Below the pieces are notes generated by a model. That model was not told where the DNA came from, searched no databases, and worked only from the letters and a program-made list of their open reading frames with translations. DNA of 64,000 nucleotides from Hydractinia symbiolongicarpus. Lineage: Eukaryota; Cnidaria; Hydrozoa; Anthoathecata; Hydractiniidae. Shown in pieces: positions 38,319 to 50,399 of the stretch. The DNA lies in contig NC_079884.1 of assembly GCF_029227915.1 (NCBI RefSeq), forward strand, positions 5,210,001 to 5,274,000. The letters run 5' to 3'. How positions within the stretch are numbered: position 1 is the stretch's first letter; each line of letters opens with the position of its first letter. A program made the translations under genes and the position numbers.

Positions 38319-41300
38319 TGCTGGCGATTAAACTTCTTTTATTCAGCGTCTAATCAAAAATGAAAACATTTTTGAAAACTACAAGTCTCATGCGTTTTAG
38401 TGGTGAAAAAATAATTTAAAAAATCGTTCGGGAAATGAGTTTACACCCTGGGTACTTCCTTTGTATACTTTTGACTATACGGGCCGAGTCCGGGATTTAC
38501 GGGAAATCGCAGGTTTTCGTTTGCCGGCGATTAAACTTCTTTTATTCAGCGTCTCATCAAAAATGAAAACATTTTTGAAAACTACAAGTCTCATGCGTTT
38601 TAGTGGTGAAAAAATAATTTAAAAATTCGTTCGGGAAATGAGTTTACTTACTGGGTACTTTCCTTCTATACTTTTAACTATACGGGCCGAGTCTGGGATT
38701 TACGGGAAATCGCAGGTTTGCGTTTGCCGGCGATTAAACTTTTTTTATTCAGCGTCTCATCAAAAATGAAAACATTTTTGAAAACTACAAGTCTCATGCG
38801 TTTTAGTGGTGAAAAAGTAATTTAAAAAATCGTTCGGGAAATGAGTTTACTCCCTGGGTACTTTCTTTGTATACTTTTGACTATACGGGCCGAGTCCGGG
38901 ATTCAGGGAAATCGCAGGTTTTCGTTTGCCGGCGATTAAACTGCTTTTATTCAGCGTCTCATCAAAAATGAAAACGTTTTTGAAAACTACAAGTCTCATG
39001 CGTTTTAGTGGTGAAAAAGTAATTTAAAAAATCGTTTGGGAAATCAGTTTACTCCCTGGGTACTTTCTTTGTATACTTTTGACTATACGGACCAAGCCCG
39101 GGATTTACGGGAAATCGCGGGTTTTCGTTTGCCGGCGATTAAACTTCTTTTATTCAGCGTCTCATCAAATATGAAAACATTTTTAAAAACTACAAGTCTT
39201 ATCCGTTTTAGTGGTAAAAAAATAATTTAAAAAATCGTTCTGGAAATGAGTTTACTCCCTGGGTACTTTCTTTGTATACTTTTGACCATACGGGCCGAGT
39301 CCGGGATTTACGGGAAATCGCAGGTTTTCGTTTGCCGGCGATTAAACTTCTTTTATTCAGCGTCTCATCAAAAATGAAAACATTTGTGAAAACTACAGGT
39401 CTCATGCGTTTTAGTGGTGAAAAAAAAATTTAAAAAATCGTTCGGGAAATGAGTTTACTCCCTGGGTACTTTCTTTGTATACATTCGACTATACGGGCCA
39501 AGCCCGGGATTTACGGGAAATCGCGGGTTTTCGTTTTCCGGCGATTAAACCTCTTTCATTAAGCGTCTCATCAAAAATGAAAACATTTGTGAAAACTAAA
39601 AGTCTCATGCGTTTTAGTGGTGAAAAAAAAATTTAAAAAATCGTTCGGGAAATGAGTTTACTCCCTGGGTACTTTCTTTGTATACATTCGACTATACGGG
39701 CCGAGACTGGGATTTACGGGAAATTGCGGGTTTTCGTTTGCCGGCGATTAAACTTCTTTTATTCAGCGTCTCATTAAAAATGAAAACATTTTTAAAAACT
39801 ACAAGTCTCATGGGCTTTAGTGGTGAAATAATAATTTAAAAAATCGTTCGGGAAATGAGTTTACACCCTGGGTACTTTCTTTGTATACTTTTGACTATAC
39901 GGGCCGAGTCCGGGATTTACGGGAAATCGCAGGTTTTCGTTTGCCGGCGATTAAACTTCTTTTATTCAGCGTCTCATCAAAAATGAAAACATTTTTAAAA
40001 ACTACAGGTCTCATGCGTTTTAGTGGTGAAATAATAATTTAAAAAATCGTTCGGGAAATGAGTTTACTCCCTGGGTACTTTCTTTGTATACTTTTGACTA
40101 TACGGTCCGAGTACGGGATTTACGGGAAATCGCAGGTTTTCGTTTGCTGGCGATTAAACTTCTTTTATTCAGCGTCTCATCAAAAATGAAAACATTTTTG
40201 AAAACTACAAGTCTCATGCGTTTTAGTGGTGAAAAAATAATTTAAAAATTCGTTCGGGAAATGAGTTTACTCACTGGGTACTTTCCTTCTATACTTTTAA
40301 CTATACGGGCCGAGTCCGGGATTTACGGGAAATCGCAGGTTTGCGTTTGCCGGCGATTAAACTTTTTTTATTCAGCGTCTCATCAAAAATGAAAACATTT
40401 TTGAAAACTACAAGTCTCATGCGTTTTAGTGGTGAAAAAGTAATTTAAAAAATCGTTCGGGAAATGAGTTTACTCCCTGGGTACTTTCTTTGTATACTTT
40501 TGACTATACGGGCCGAGTCCGGGATTCAGGGAAATCACAGGTTTTCGTTTGCCGGCGATTAAACTGCTTTTATTCAGCGTCTCATCAAAAATGAAAACGT
40601 TTTTGAAAACTACAAGTCTCATGCGTTTTAGTGGTGAAAAAGTAATTTAAAAAATCGTTTGGGAAATCAGTTTACTCCCTGGGTACTTTCTTTGTATACT
40701 TTTGACTATACGGGCCAAGCCCGGGATTTACGGGAAATCGCGGGTTTTCGTTTGCCGGTGATTAAACTTCTTTTATTCAGCGTCTCATCAAATATGAAAA
40801 CATTTTTAAAAACTACAAGTCTTATCCGTTTTAGTGGTAAAAAAATAATTTAAAAAATCGTTCTGGAAATGAGTTTACTCCCTGGGTACTTTCTTTGTAT
40901 ACTTTTGACTATACGGGCCGAGTCCGGGATTTACGGGAAATCGCGGGTTTTCGTTTTCCGGCGATTAAACCTCTTTCATTAAGCGTCTCATCAAAAATGA
41001 AAACATTTGTGAAAACTGCAAGTCTCATGCGTTTTAGTGGTGAAAAAAAAATTTAAAAAATCGTTCGGGAAATGAGTTTACTCCCTGGGTACTTTCTTTG
41101 TATACATTCGACTATACGGGCCGAGACTGGGATTTACGGGAAATTGCGGGTTTTCGTTTGCCGGCGATTAAACTTCTTTTATTCAGCGTCTCATTAAAAA
41201 TGAAAACATTTTTAAAAGCTACAAGTCTCATGGGCTTTAGTGGTGAAATAATAATTTAAAAAATCGTTCGGGAAATGAGTTTACACCCTGGGTACTTTCT

Positions 41301-41670
41301 TTGTATACTTTTGACTATACGGGCCGAGTCCGGGATTTACGGGAAATCGCAGGTTTTCGTTTGCCGGCGATTAAACTTCTTTTATTCAGCGTCTCATCAA
41401 AAATGAAAACATTTTTAAAAACTACAAGTCTCATGGGCTTTAGTGGTGAAATAATAATTTAAAAAATTGTTTGGGAAATGAGTTTACTCCCTGGGTAATT
41501 TCTTTGTATACTTTTGACAATGCGGGCCGAGTCCAGGATTTACGGGAAATCGCAGGTTTTCGTTTGCCGGCGATTAAACTTCTTTTATTCAGCGTCTCAT
41601 CAAAAATGAAAACATTTTTAAAAACTACAGGTCTCATGCGTTTTAGTGGTGAAATAATAATTTAAAAAAT
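38319..41670 (+). repeat. Two rearranged 8-monomer units (about 1,623 bp)
   Basis: Both units run: actcactgggtactttccttc monomer, ggattcaggg monomer, tttgggaaatcag monomer, several others, then a cggtccgagtacggg monomer. Ends match at +1,623 bp (for example cggtccgag at 40,103 and 41,726), but middle monomers are offset by about one repeat. Equal length therefore hides a loss in one place and a gain in another. A hybrid monomer (gccgagtccggg 5' part, cgttttccggcg 3' part) sits at about 40,860-41,060. Confidence 0.75.
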
Positions 41671-44600
41671 CGTTCGGGAAATGAGTTTACTCCCTGGGTA
41701 CTTTCTTTGTATACTTTTGACTATACGGTCCGAGTACGGGATTTACAGGAAATCGCAGGTTTTCGTTTGCTGGCGATTAAACTTCTTTTATTCTGCGTCT
41801 CATCAAAAATGAAAACATTTTTGAAAACTACAAGTCTCATGCATTTTTGTGGTGAAAAAATAATTTAAAAAATCGTTCGGGAAATGAGTTTACACCCTGG
41901 GTACTTCCTTTGTATACTTTTGACTATACGGGCCGAGTCCGGGATTTACGGGAAATCGCAGGTTTTCGTTTGCCGGCGATTAAACTTCTTTTATTCAGCG
42001 TCTCATCAAAAATGAAAACATTTTTGAAAACTACAAGTCTCATGCGTTTTAGTGGTGAAAAAATAATTTAAAAATTCGTTCGGGAAATGAGTTTACTCAC
42101 TGGGTACTTTCCTTCTATACTTTTAACTATACGGGCCGAGTCCGGGATTTACGGGAAATCGCAGGTTTGCGTTTGCCGGCGATTAAACTTTTTTTATTCA
42201 GCGTCTCATCAAAAATGAAAACATTTTTGAAAACTACAAGTCTCATGCGTTTTAGTGGTGAAAAAATAATTTAAAAAATCGTTCGGGAAATGAGTTTCTC
42301 CCTGGGTACTTTCTTTGTATACTTTTGACTATGCGGGCCGAGTCCGGGGTTTACGGGAAATGGCGGGTTTTCGTTTGCCGGCGATTAAACTTCTTTTATT
42401 CAGCGTCTCATCAAAAATGAAAACATTTTTAAAAACTACAAGTCTTATGCGTCTTAGTGGTGAAAAAGTAATTTAAAAAATCGTTCTGGAAATGAGTTTA
42501 CTCACAGGGTACTTTCTTTGTATACATTCGACTATACGTGCCAAGCCCGGGATTTACGGGAAATCGCGGGTTTTCGTTTGCCGGCGATTAAACTGCTTTT
42601 ATTCAGCGTCTCATCAAAGATGAAAACATTCTTGAAAACTACAAGTCTCATGCGTTTTAGTGGTGAAAAAAAAATTTAAAAAATCGTTCGGGAAATTAGT
42701 TTACTCCCTGGGTACTTTCTTTGTATACATTCGACTATACGGGCCGAGACCGGGATTTACGGGAAATTGCGGGTTTTCGTTTGCCGGCGATTAAACTTCT
42801 TTTATTCAGCGTCTCATTAAAAATGAAAACATTTTTAAAAACTACAAGTCTCATGGGCTTTAGTGGTGAAATAATATATTAAAAAATCGTTTGGGAAATG
42901 AGTTTACTCCCTGGGTACTTTCTTTGTATACTTTTGACTATACGGTCCGAGTACGGGATTTACGGGAAATCGCAGGTTTTCGTTTGCTGGCGATTAAACT
43001 TCTTTTATTCAGCGTCTCATCAAAAATGAAAACATTTTTGAAAACTACAAGTCTCATGCGTTTTAGTGGTGAAAAAATAATTTAAAAAATCGTTCGGGAA
43101 ATGAGTTTACTCCCTGGGTACTTTCTTTGTATACTTTTGACTATGCCGGCCGAGTCCGGGGTTTACGGGAAATGGCGGGTTTTCGTTTGCCGGCGATTAA
43201 ACTTCTTTTATTCAGCGTCTCATCAAAAATGAAAACATTTTTAAAAACTACAAGTCTTATGCGTCTTCGTGGTGAAAAAGTAATTTAAAAAATCGTTCTG
43301 GAAATGAGTTTACTCACAGGGTACTTTCTTTGTATACATTCGACTATACGGGCCGAGACCGGGATTTACGGGAAATTGCGGGTTTTCGTTTGCCGGCGAT
43401 TAAACTTCTTTTATTCAGCGTCTCATTAAAAATGAAAACATTTTTAAAAACTACAATTCTCATGGGCTTTAGTGGTGAAATAATAATTTAAAAAATCGTT
43501 TGGGAAATGAGTTTACTCCCTGGGTACTTTCTTTGTATACTTTTGACTATACGGTCCGAGTACGGGATTTACGGGAAATCGCAGGTTTTCGTTTGCTGGC
43601 GATTAAACTTCTTTTATTCAGCGTCTCATCAAAAATGAAAACATTTTTGAAAACTACAAGTCTCATGCGTTTTAGTGGTGAAAAAATAATTTAAAAAATT
43701 GTTCGGGAAATGAGTTTACACACTGGGTACTTCCTTTGTATACTTTTGACTATACGGGCCGAGTCCGGGATTTACGGGAAATCGCAGGTTTTCGTTTGCC
43801 GGCGATTAAACTTCTTTTAATCAGCGTCTCATCAAAAATGAAAACAATTTTGAAAACTACAAGTCTCATGCGTTTTAGTGGTGAAAAAATAATTTCAAAA
43901 ATTGTTCGGGAAATGGGTTTACACCCTGGGTACTTCCTTTGTATACTTTTGACTATACGGGCCGAGTCCGGGGTTTACGGGAAATGGCGGGTTTTCGTTT
44001 GCCGGCGATTAAACTTCTTTTATTCAGCGTCTCATCAAAAATGAAAACATTTTTAAAAACTACAAGTCTTATGCGTCTTAGTGGTGAAAAAGTAATTTAA
44101 AAAATCGTTCTGGAAATGAGTTTACTCACAGGGTACTTTCTTTGTATACATTCGACTATACGTGCAAAGCCCGGGATTTACGGGAAATCGCGGGTTTTCG
44201 TTTGCCGGCGATTAAACTGCTTTTATTCAGCGTCTCATCAAAGATGAAAACATTCTTGAAAACTACAAGTCTCATGCGTTTTAGTGGTGAAAAAAAAATT
44301 TAAAAAATCGTTCGGGAAATTAGTTTACTCCCTGGGTACTTTCTTTGTATACATTCGACTATACGGGCCGAGACCGGGATTTACGGGAAATTGCGGGTTT
44401 TCGTTTGCCGGCGATTAAACTTCTTTTATTCAGCGTCTCATTAAAAATGAAAACATTTTTAAAAACTACAAGTCTCATGGGCTTTAGTGGTGAAATAATA
44501 TATTAAAAAATCGTTTGGGAAATGAGTTTACTCCCTGGGTACTTTCTTTGTATACTTTTGACTATACGGTCCGAGTACGGGATTTACGGGAAATCGCAGG

Positions 44601-46536
44601 TTTTCGTTTGCTGGCGATTAAACTTCTTTTATTCAGCGTCTCATCAAAAATGAAAACATTTTTAAAAACTACAAGTCTCATGCGTTTTAGTGGTGAAAAA
44701 ATAATTTCAAAAATTGTTCGGGAAATGGGTTTACACCCTGGGTACTTCCTTTGTATACTTTTGACTATACGGGCCGAGTCCAGGATTTACGGGAAATCGC
44801 AGGTTTTCGTTTGCCGGCGATTAAACTTCTTTTTTTCAGCGTCTCATCAAAAATGAAAACATTTTTGAAAACTACAAGTCTCATGCGTTTTAGTGGTGAA
44901 AAAATAATTTAAAAAATCGTTCGGGAAATGAGTTTACTCCCTGGGTACTTTCTTTGTATACTTTTGACTATGCCGGCCGAGTCCGGGGTTTACGGGAAAT
45001 GGCGGGTTTTCGTTTGCCGGCGATTAAACTTCTTTTATTCAGCGTCTCATCAAAAATGAAAACATTTTTGAAAACTACAAGTCTTATGCGTCTTCGTGGT
45101 GAAAAAGTAATTTAAAAAATCGTTCTGGAAATGAGTTTACTCACAGGGTACTTTCTTTGTATACATTCGACTATACGGACCGAGACCGGGATTTACGGGA
45201 AATTGCGGGTTTTCGTTTGCCGGCGATTAAACTTCTTTTATTCAGCGTCTCATTAAAAATGAAAACATTTTTAAAAACTACAATTCTCATGGGCTTTAGT
45301 GGTGAAATAATAATTTAAAATATCGTTTGGGAAATGAGTTTACTCCCTGGGTACTTTCTTTGTATACTTTTGACTATACGGTCCGAGTACGGGATTTACG
45401 GGAAATCGCAGGTTTTCGTTTGCTGGCGATTAAACTTCTTTTATTCAGCGTCTCATCAAAAATGAAAACATTTTTGAAAACTACAAGTCTCATGCGTTTT
45501 AGTGGTGAAAAAATAATTTAAAAAATTGTTCGGGAAATGAGTTTACATACTGGGTACTTCCTTTGTATACTTTTGACTATACGGGCCGAGTCCGGGATTT
45601 ACGGGAAATCGCAGGTTTTCGTTTGCCGGCGATTAAACTTCTTTTAATCAGCGTCTCATCAAAAATGAAAACAATTTTGAAAACTACAAGTCTCATGCGT
45701 TTTAGTGGTGAAAAAATAATTTCAAAAATTGTTCGGGAAATGGGTTTACACCCTGGGTACTTCCTTTGTATACTTTTGACTATACGGGCCGAGTCCGGGA
45801 TTTACGGGAAATCGCAGGTTTTCGTTTGCCGGCGATTAAACTTCTTTTTTTCAGCGTCTCATCAAAAATGAAAACATTTTTGAAAACTACAAGTCTCATG
45901 CGTTTTAGTGGTGAAAAAATAATTTAAAAAATCGTTCGGGAAATGAGTTTACTCCCTGGGTACTTTCTTTGTATACTTTTGACTATGCCGGCCGAGTCCG
46001 GGGTTTACGGGAAATGGCGGGTTTTCGTTTGCCGGCGATTAAACTTCTTTTATTCAGCGTCTCATCAAAAATGAAAACATTTTTAAAAACTACAAGTCTC
46101 ATGCGTTTTAGTGGTGAAAAAAAAATTTAGAAAATCGTTCGGGAAATTAGTTTACTCCCTGCCTACTTTCTTTGTATACATTCGACTATACGGGCCGAGA
46201 CCGGGATTTACGGGAAATTGCGGGTTTTCGTTTGCCGGCGATTAAACTTCTTTTATTCAGCGTCTCATTAAAAATGAAAACATTTTTAAAAACTACAAGT
46301 CTCATGGGCTTTAGTGGTGAAATAATAATTTAAAAAATCGTTTGGGAAATGAGTTTACTCCCTGGGTACTTTCTTTGTATACTTTTGACTATACGGTCCG
46401 AGTACGGGATTTACGGGAAATCGCAGGTTTTCGTTTGCTGGCGATTAAACTTCTTTTATTCAGCGTCTCATCAAAAATGAAAACATTTTTGAAAACTACA
46501 AGTCTCATGCGTTTTAGTGGTGAAAAAATAATTTAA
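41671..46536 (+). repeat. P-cassette-rich tract with a 9-monomer (1,827 bp) period
   Basis: The gtttacgggaaatggcggg marker occurs at 42,349, 43,161, 43,973, 44,988 and 46,003 (spacings 812, 812, 1,015, 1,015). Other markers repeat at 1,827 bp, for example gattaaacttcttttaatc at 43,804 and 45,631. Some monomers are hybrids: near 43,930 a tacttcctttg 5' part runs into a ccggggtttacgggaaatgg 3' part. Two junctions read aatttcaaaaattg, in which the usual taa is changed. Confidence 0.83.
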
Positions 46537-48159
46537 AAAATTGTTCGGGAAATGAGTTTACACACTGGTTACTTCCTTTGTATACTTTTGACTATACGGG
46601 CCGAGTCCGGGATTTACGGGAAATCGCAGGTTTTCGTTTGCCGGCGATTAAACTTCTTTTATTCAGCGTCTCATCAAAAATGAAAACATTTTTGAAAACT
46701 ACAAGTCTCATGCGTTTTAGTGGTGAAAAAATAATTTAAAAAATCGTTCGGGAAATGAGTTTACACCCTGGGTACTTTCTTTGTATTCTTTTGACTATAC
46801 GGGCCGAGTCCGGGATTTACGGGAAATCGCAGGTTTTCGTTTGCCGGCGATGAAACTTCTTTTAGTCAGCGTCTCATCAAAAATGAAAACATTTTTGAAA
46901 ACTACAAGTCTCATGCGTTTTAGTGGTGAAAAAATAATTTAAAAATTCGTTCGGGAAATCAGTTTACTCCTTGGGTACTTTCTTTGTATACATCTGACTA
47001 CACGGGCCAAGCCCGGGATTTAGGGGAAATCGCTTGTTTTCGTTTGCCGGCGATTAAATCTCTTTCATTAAGCGTCTCATCAAAGTGAAAACATTTTTGA
47101 AAACTACAAGTCTGATGCGTTTTAGTGGTGAAAAAATAATTTAAAAAATCGTTCGGGAAATGAGTTTACTCCCTGGGTACTTTCTTTGTTTACTTTTGAC
47201 TATATGGGCCGAGTCCAGGATTTACGGGAAATCGCAGGTTTTCGTTTGCCGGCGATTAAACTTCTTTTATTCAGCGTCTCATCAAAAATGAAAACATTTT
47301 TAAAAACTACAAGTCTTATGCGATTTAGTGGTGAAAAGATAATTTAAAAAATCGTTCTGGAAAAGAGTTTACTCACAGGGTACTTTCTTTGTATACATTC
47401 GACTATACGTGCCAAGCCCGGGATTTACGGGAAATCGCGGGTTTTCGTTTGCCGGCGATTAAACTGCTTTTATTCAGCGTCTCATCAAAAATGAAAACAT
47501 TTTTGAAAACTACAAGTCTCATGCGTTTTAGTGGTGAAAAAAAAATTTAAAAAATCGTTCGGGAAATGAGTTTACTCCCTGGGTACTTTCTTTATATACA
47601 TTCGACTATACGGGCCAAGACCGGGATTTACGGGAAATTGCGGGTTTTCGTTTGCTGGCGATTAAACTTCTTTTATTCAGCGTCTCATTAAAAATGAAAA
47701 CATTTTTAAAAACTACAAGTCTCATGGGCTTTAGTGGTGAAATAATAATTTAAAAAATCGTTTGGGAAATGAGTTTACTCCCTGGGTACTTTCTTTGTAT
47801 ACTTTTGACTATACGGGCCGAGTCCGGGATTTACGGGAAATCGCAGGTTTTCGTTTGCCGGCGATTAAACTTCTTTTATTCAGCGTCTCATCAAAAATGA
47901 AAACATTTTTGAAAACTACAAGTCTCATGCGTTTTAGTGGTGAAAAAATAATTTGAAAATTCGTTCGGGAAATCAGTTTACTCCTTGGGTACTTTCTTTG
48001 TATACATTCGACTACACGGGCCAAGCCCGGGATTTAGGGGAAATCGCTTGTTTTCGTTTGCCGGCGATTAAACTTCTTTTATTCAGCGTCTCATCAAAAA
48101 TGAAAACATTTTTGAAAACTACAAGTCTCATGCGTTTTAGTGGTGAAAAAATAATTTAA
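46537..48159 (+). repeat. 8-monomer higher-order repeat, copy 1 (1,623 bp)
   Basis: Markers repeat at +1,623 bp: cacactggttacttcc at 46,561 and 48,184; caaagtgaaaac (a 2-bp-deleted hairpin arm) at 47,081 and 48,704; ggaaaagag at 47,359 and 48,982; cgatgaaacttc at 46,849 and 48,472. Confidence 0.87.
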
Positions 48160-49546
48160 AAAATTGTTCGGGAAATGAGTTTACACACTGGTTACTTCCT
48201 TTGTATACTTTTGACTATACGGGCCGAGTCCGGGATTTACGGGAAATCGCAGGTTTTCGTTTGCCGGCGATTAAACTTCTTTTATTCAGCGTCTCATCAA
48301 AAATGAAAACATTTTTGAAAACTACAAGTCTCATGCGTTTTAGTGGTGAAAAAATAATTTAAAAAATCGTTCGGGAAATGAGTTTACACCCTGGGTACTT
48401 TCTTTGTATTCTTTTGACTATACGGGCCGAGTCCGGGATTTACGGGAAATCGCAGGTTTTCGTTTGCCGGCGATGAAACTTCTTTTAGTCAGCGTCTCAT
48501 CAAAAATGAAAACATTTTTGAAAACTACAAGTCTCATGCGTTTTAGTGGTGAAAAAATAATTTAAAAATTCGTTCGGGAAATCAGTTTACTCCTTGGGTA
48601 CTTTCTTTGTATACATTTGACTACACGGGCCAAGCCCGGGATTTAGGGGAAATCGCTTGTTTTCGTTTGCCGGCGATTAAATCTCTTTCATTAAGCGTCT
48701 CATCAAAGTGAAAACATTTTTGAAAACTACAAGTCTGATGCGTTTTAGTGGTGAAAAAATAATTTAAAAAATCGTTCGGGAAATGAGTTTACTCCCTGGG
48801 TACTTTCTTTGTTTACTTTTGACTATATGGGCCGAGTCCAGGATTTACGGGAAATCGCAGGTTTTCGTTTGCCGGCGATTAAACTCCTTTTATTCAGCGT
48901 CTCATCAAAAATGAAAACATTTTTAAGAACTACAAGTCTTATGCGATTTAGTGGTGAAAAGATAATTTAAAAAATCGTTCTGGAAAAGAGTTTACTCACA
49001 GGGTACTTTCTTTGTATACATTCGACTATACGTGCCAAGCCCGGGATTTACGGGAAATCGCGGGTTTTCGTTTGCCGGCGATTAAACTGCTTTTATTCAG
49101 CGTCTCATCAAAAATGAAAACATTTTTGAAAACTACAAGTCTCATGCGTTTTAGTGGTGAAAAAAAAATTTAAAAAATCGTTCGGGAAATGAGTTTACTC
49201 CCTGGGTACTTTCTTTATATACATTCGACTATACGGGCCAAGACCGGGATTTACGGGAAATTGCGGGTTTTCGTTTGCTGGCGATTAAACTTCTTTTATT
49301 CAGCGTCTCATTAAAAATGAAAACATTTTTAAAAACTACAAGTCTCATGGGCTTTAGTGGTGAAATAATAATTTAAAAAATCGTTTGGGAAATGAGTTTA
49401 CTCCCTGGGTACTTTCTTTGTATACTTTTGACTATACGGGCCGAGTCCGGGATTTACGGGAAATCGCAGGTTTTCGTTTGCCGGCGATTAAACTTCTTTT
49501 ATTCAGCGTCTCATCAAAAATGAAAACATTTTTGAAAACTACAAGT
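48160..49546 (+). repeat. 8-monomer higher-order repeat, copy 2, partial
   Basis: Follows copy 1 in phase until about 49,540, where the last monomer is replaced by the start of an 812-bp duplication. It carries the private ttttaagaactac change (about 48,919). Confidence 0.83.
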
Positions 49547-50358
49547 CTGATGCGTTTTAGTGGTGAAAAAATAATTTAAAAAATCGTTCGGGAAATGAGT
49601 TTACTCCCTGGGTACTTTCTTTGTTTACTTTTGACTATATGGGCCGAGTCCAGGATTTACGGGAAATCGCAGGTTTTCGTTTGCCGGCGATTAAACTCCT
49701 TTTATTCAGCGTCTCATCAAAAATGAAAACATTTTTAAGAACTACAAGTCTTATGCGATTTAGTGGTGAAAAGATAATTTAAAAAATCGTTCTGGAAAAG
49801 AGTTTACTCACAGGGTACTTTCTTTGTATACATTCGACTATACGTGCCAAGCCCGGGATTTACGGGAAATCGCGGGTTTTCGTTTGCCGGCGATTAAACT
49901 GCTTTTATTCAGCGTCTCATCAAAAATGAAAACATTTTTGAAAACTACAAGTCTCATGCGTTTTAGTGGTGAAAAAAAAATTTAAAAAATCGTTCGGGAA
50001 ATGAGTTTACTCCCTGGGTACTTTCTTTATATACATTCGACTATACGGGCCAAGACCGGGATTTACGGGAAATTGCGGGTTTTCGTTTGCTGGCGATTAA
50101 ACTTCTTTTATTCAGCGTCTCATTAAAAATGAAAACATTTTTAAAAACTACAAGTCTCATGGGCTTTAGTGGTGAAATAATAATTTAAAAAATCGTTTGG
50201 GAAATGAGTTTACTCCCTGGGTACTTTCTTTGTATACTTTTGACTATACGGGCCGAGTCCGGGATTTACGGGAAATCGCAGGTTTTCGTTTGCCGGCGAT
50301 TAAACTTCTTTTATTCAGCGTCTCATCAAAAATGAAAACATTTTTGAAAACTACAAGT
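48735..50358 (+). repeat. 4-monomer tandem duplication (2 x 812 bp)
   Basis: Copies at 48,735-49,546 and 49,547-50,358. The ctgatgcg variant lies at 48,735 and 49,547, and ggaaaagag at 48,982 and 49,794. It overlaps the end of the 8-mer and arose after the private ttttaagaactac change, since both copies have that change. Confidence 0.87.
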
Positions 50359-50399
50359 CTCATGCGTTTTAGTGGTGAAAAAATAATTTAAAAATTCGT
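50197..50399 (+). repeat. Reference monomer (203 bp) with its internal anatomy
   Basis: A near-typical monomer chosen as reference. In order it holds: a (c/t)gggaaat box at the start; gtatac and actatacggg; a string of GGG triplets; a short dyad GATTT-ACGGG-AAATC (50,263-50,277); gtttgccggcgattaaac; a second, usually imperfect dyad (gattaaa..tttattc); a 9-bp perfect hairpin (50,326-50,347) flanked by two GTCTCAT copies (50,320 and 50,357); and an A/T-rich end, gaaaaaataattt. Hand count gives 41 G and 35 C (37% GC) and 12 CpG. The A/T-rich end is the most length-variable part, giving monomers of 202 to 204 bp. The monomer start was chosen for convenience and implies nothing about function. Confidence 0.9.
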
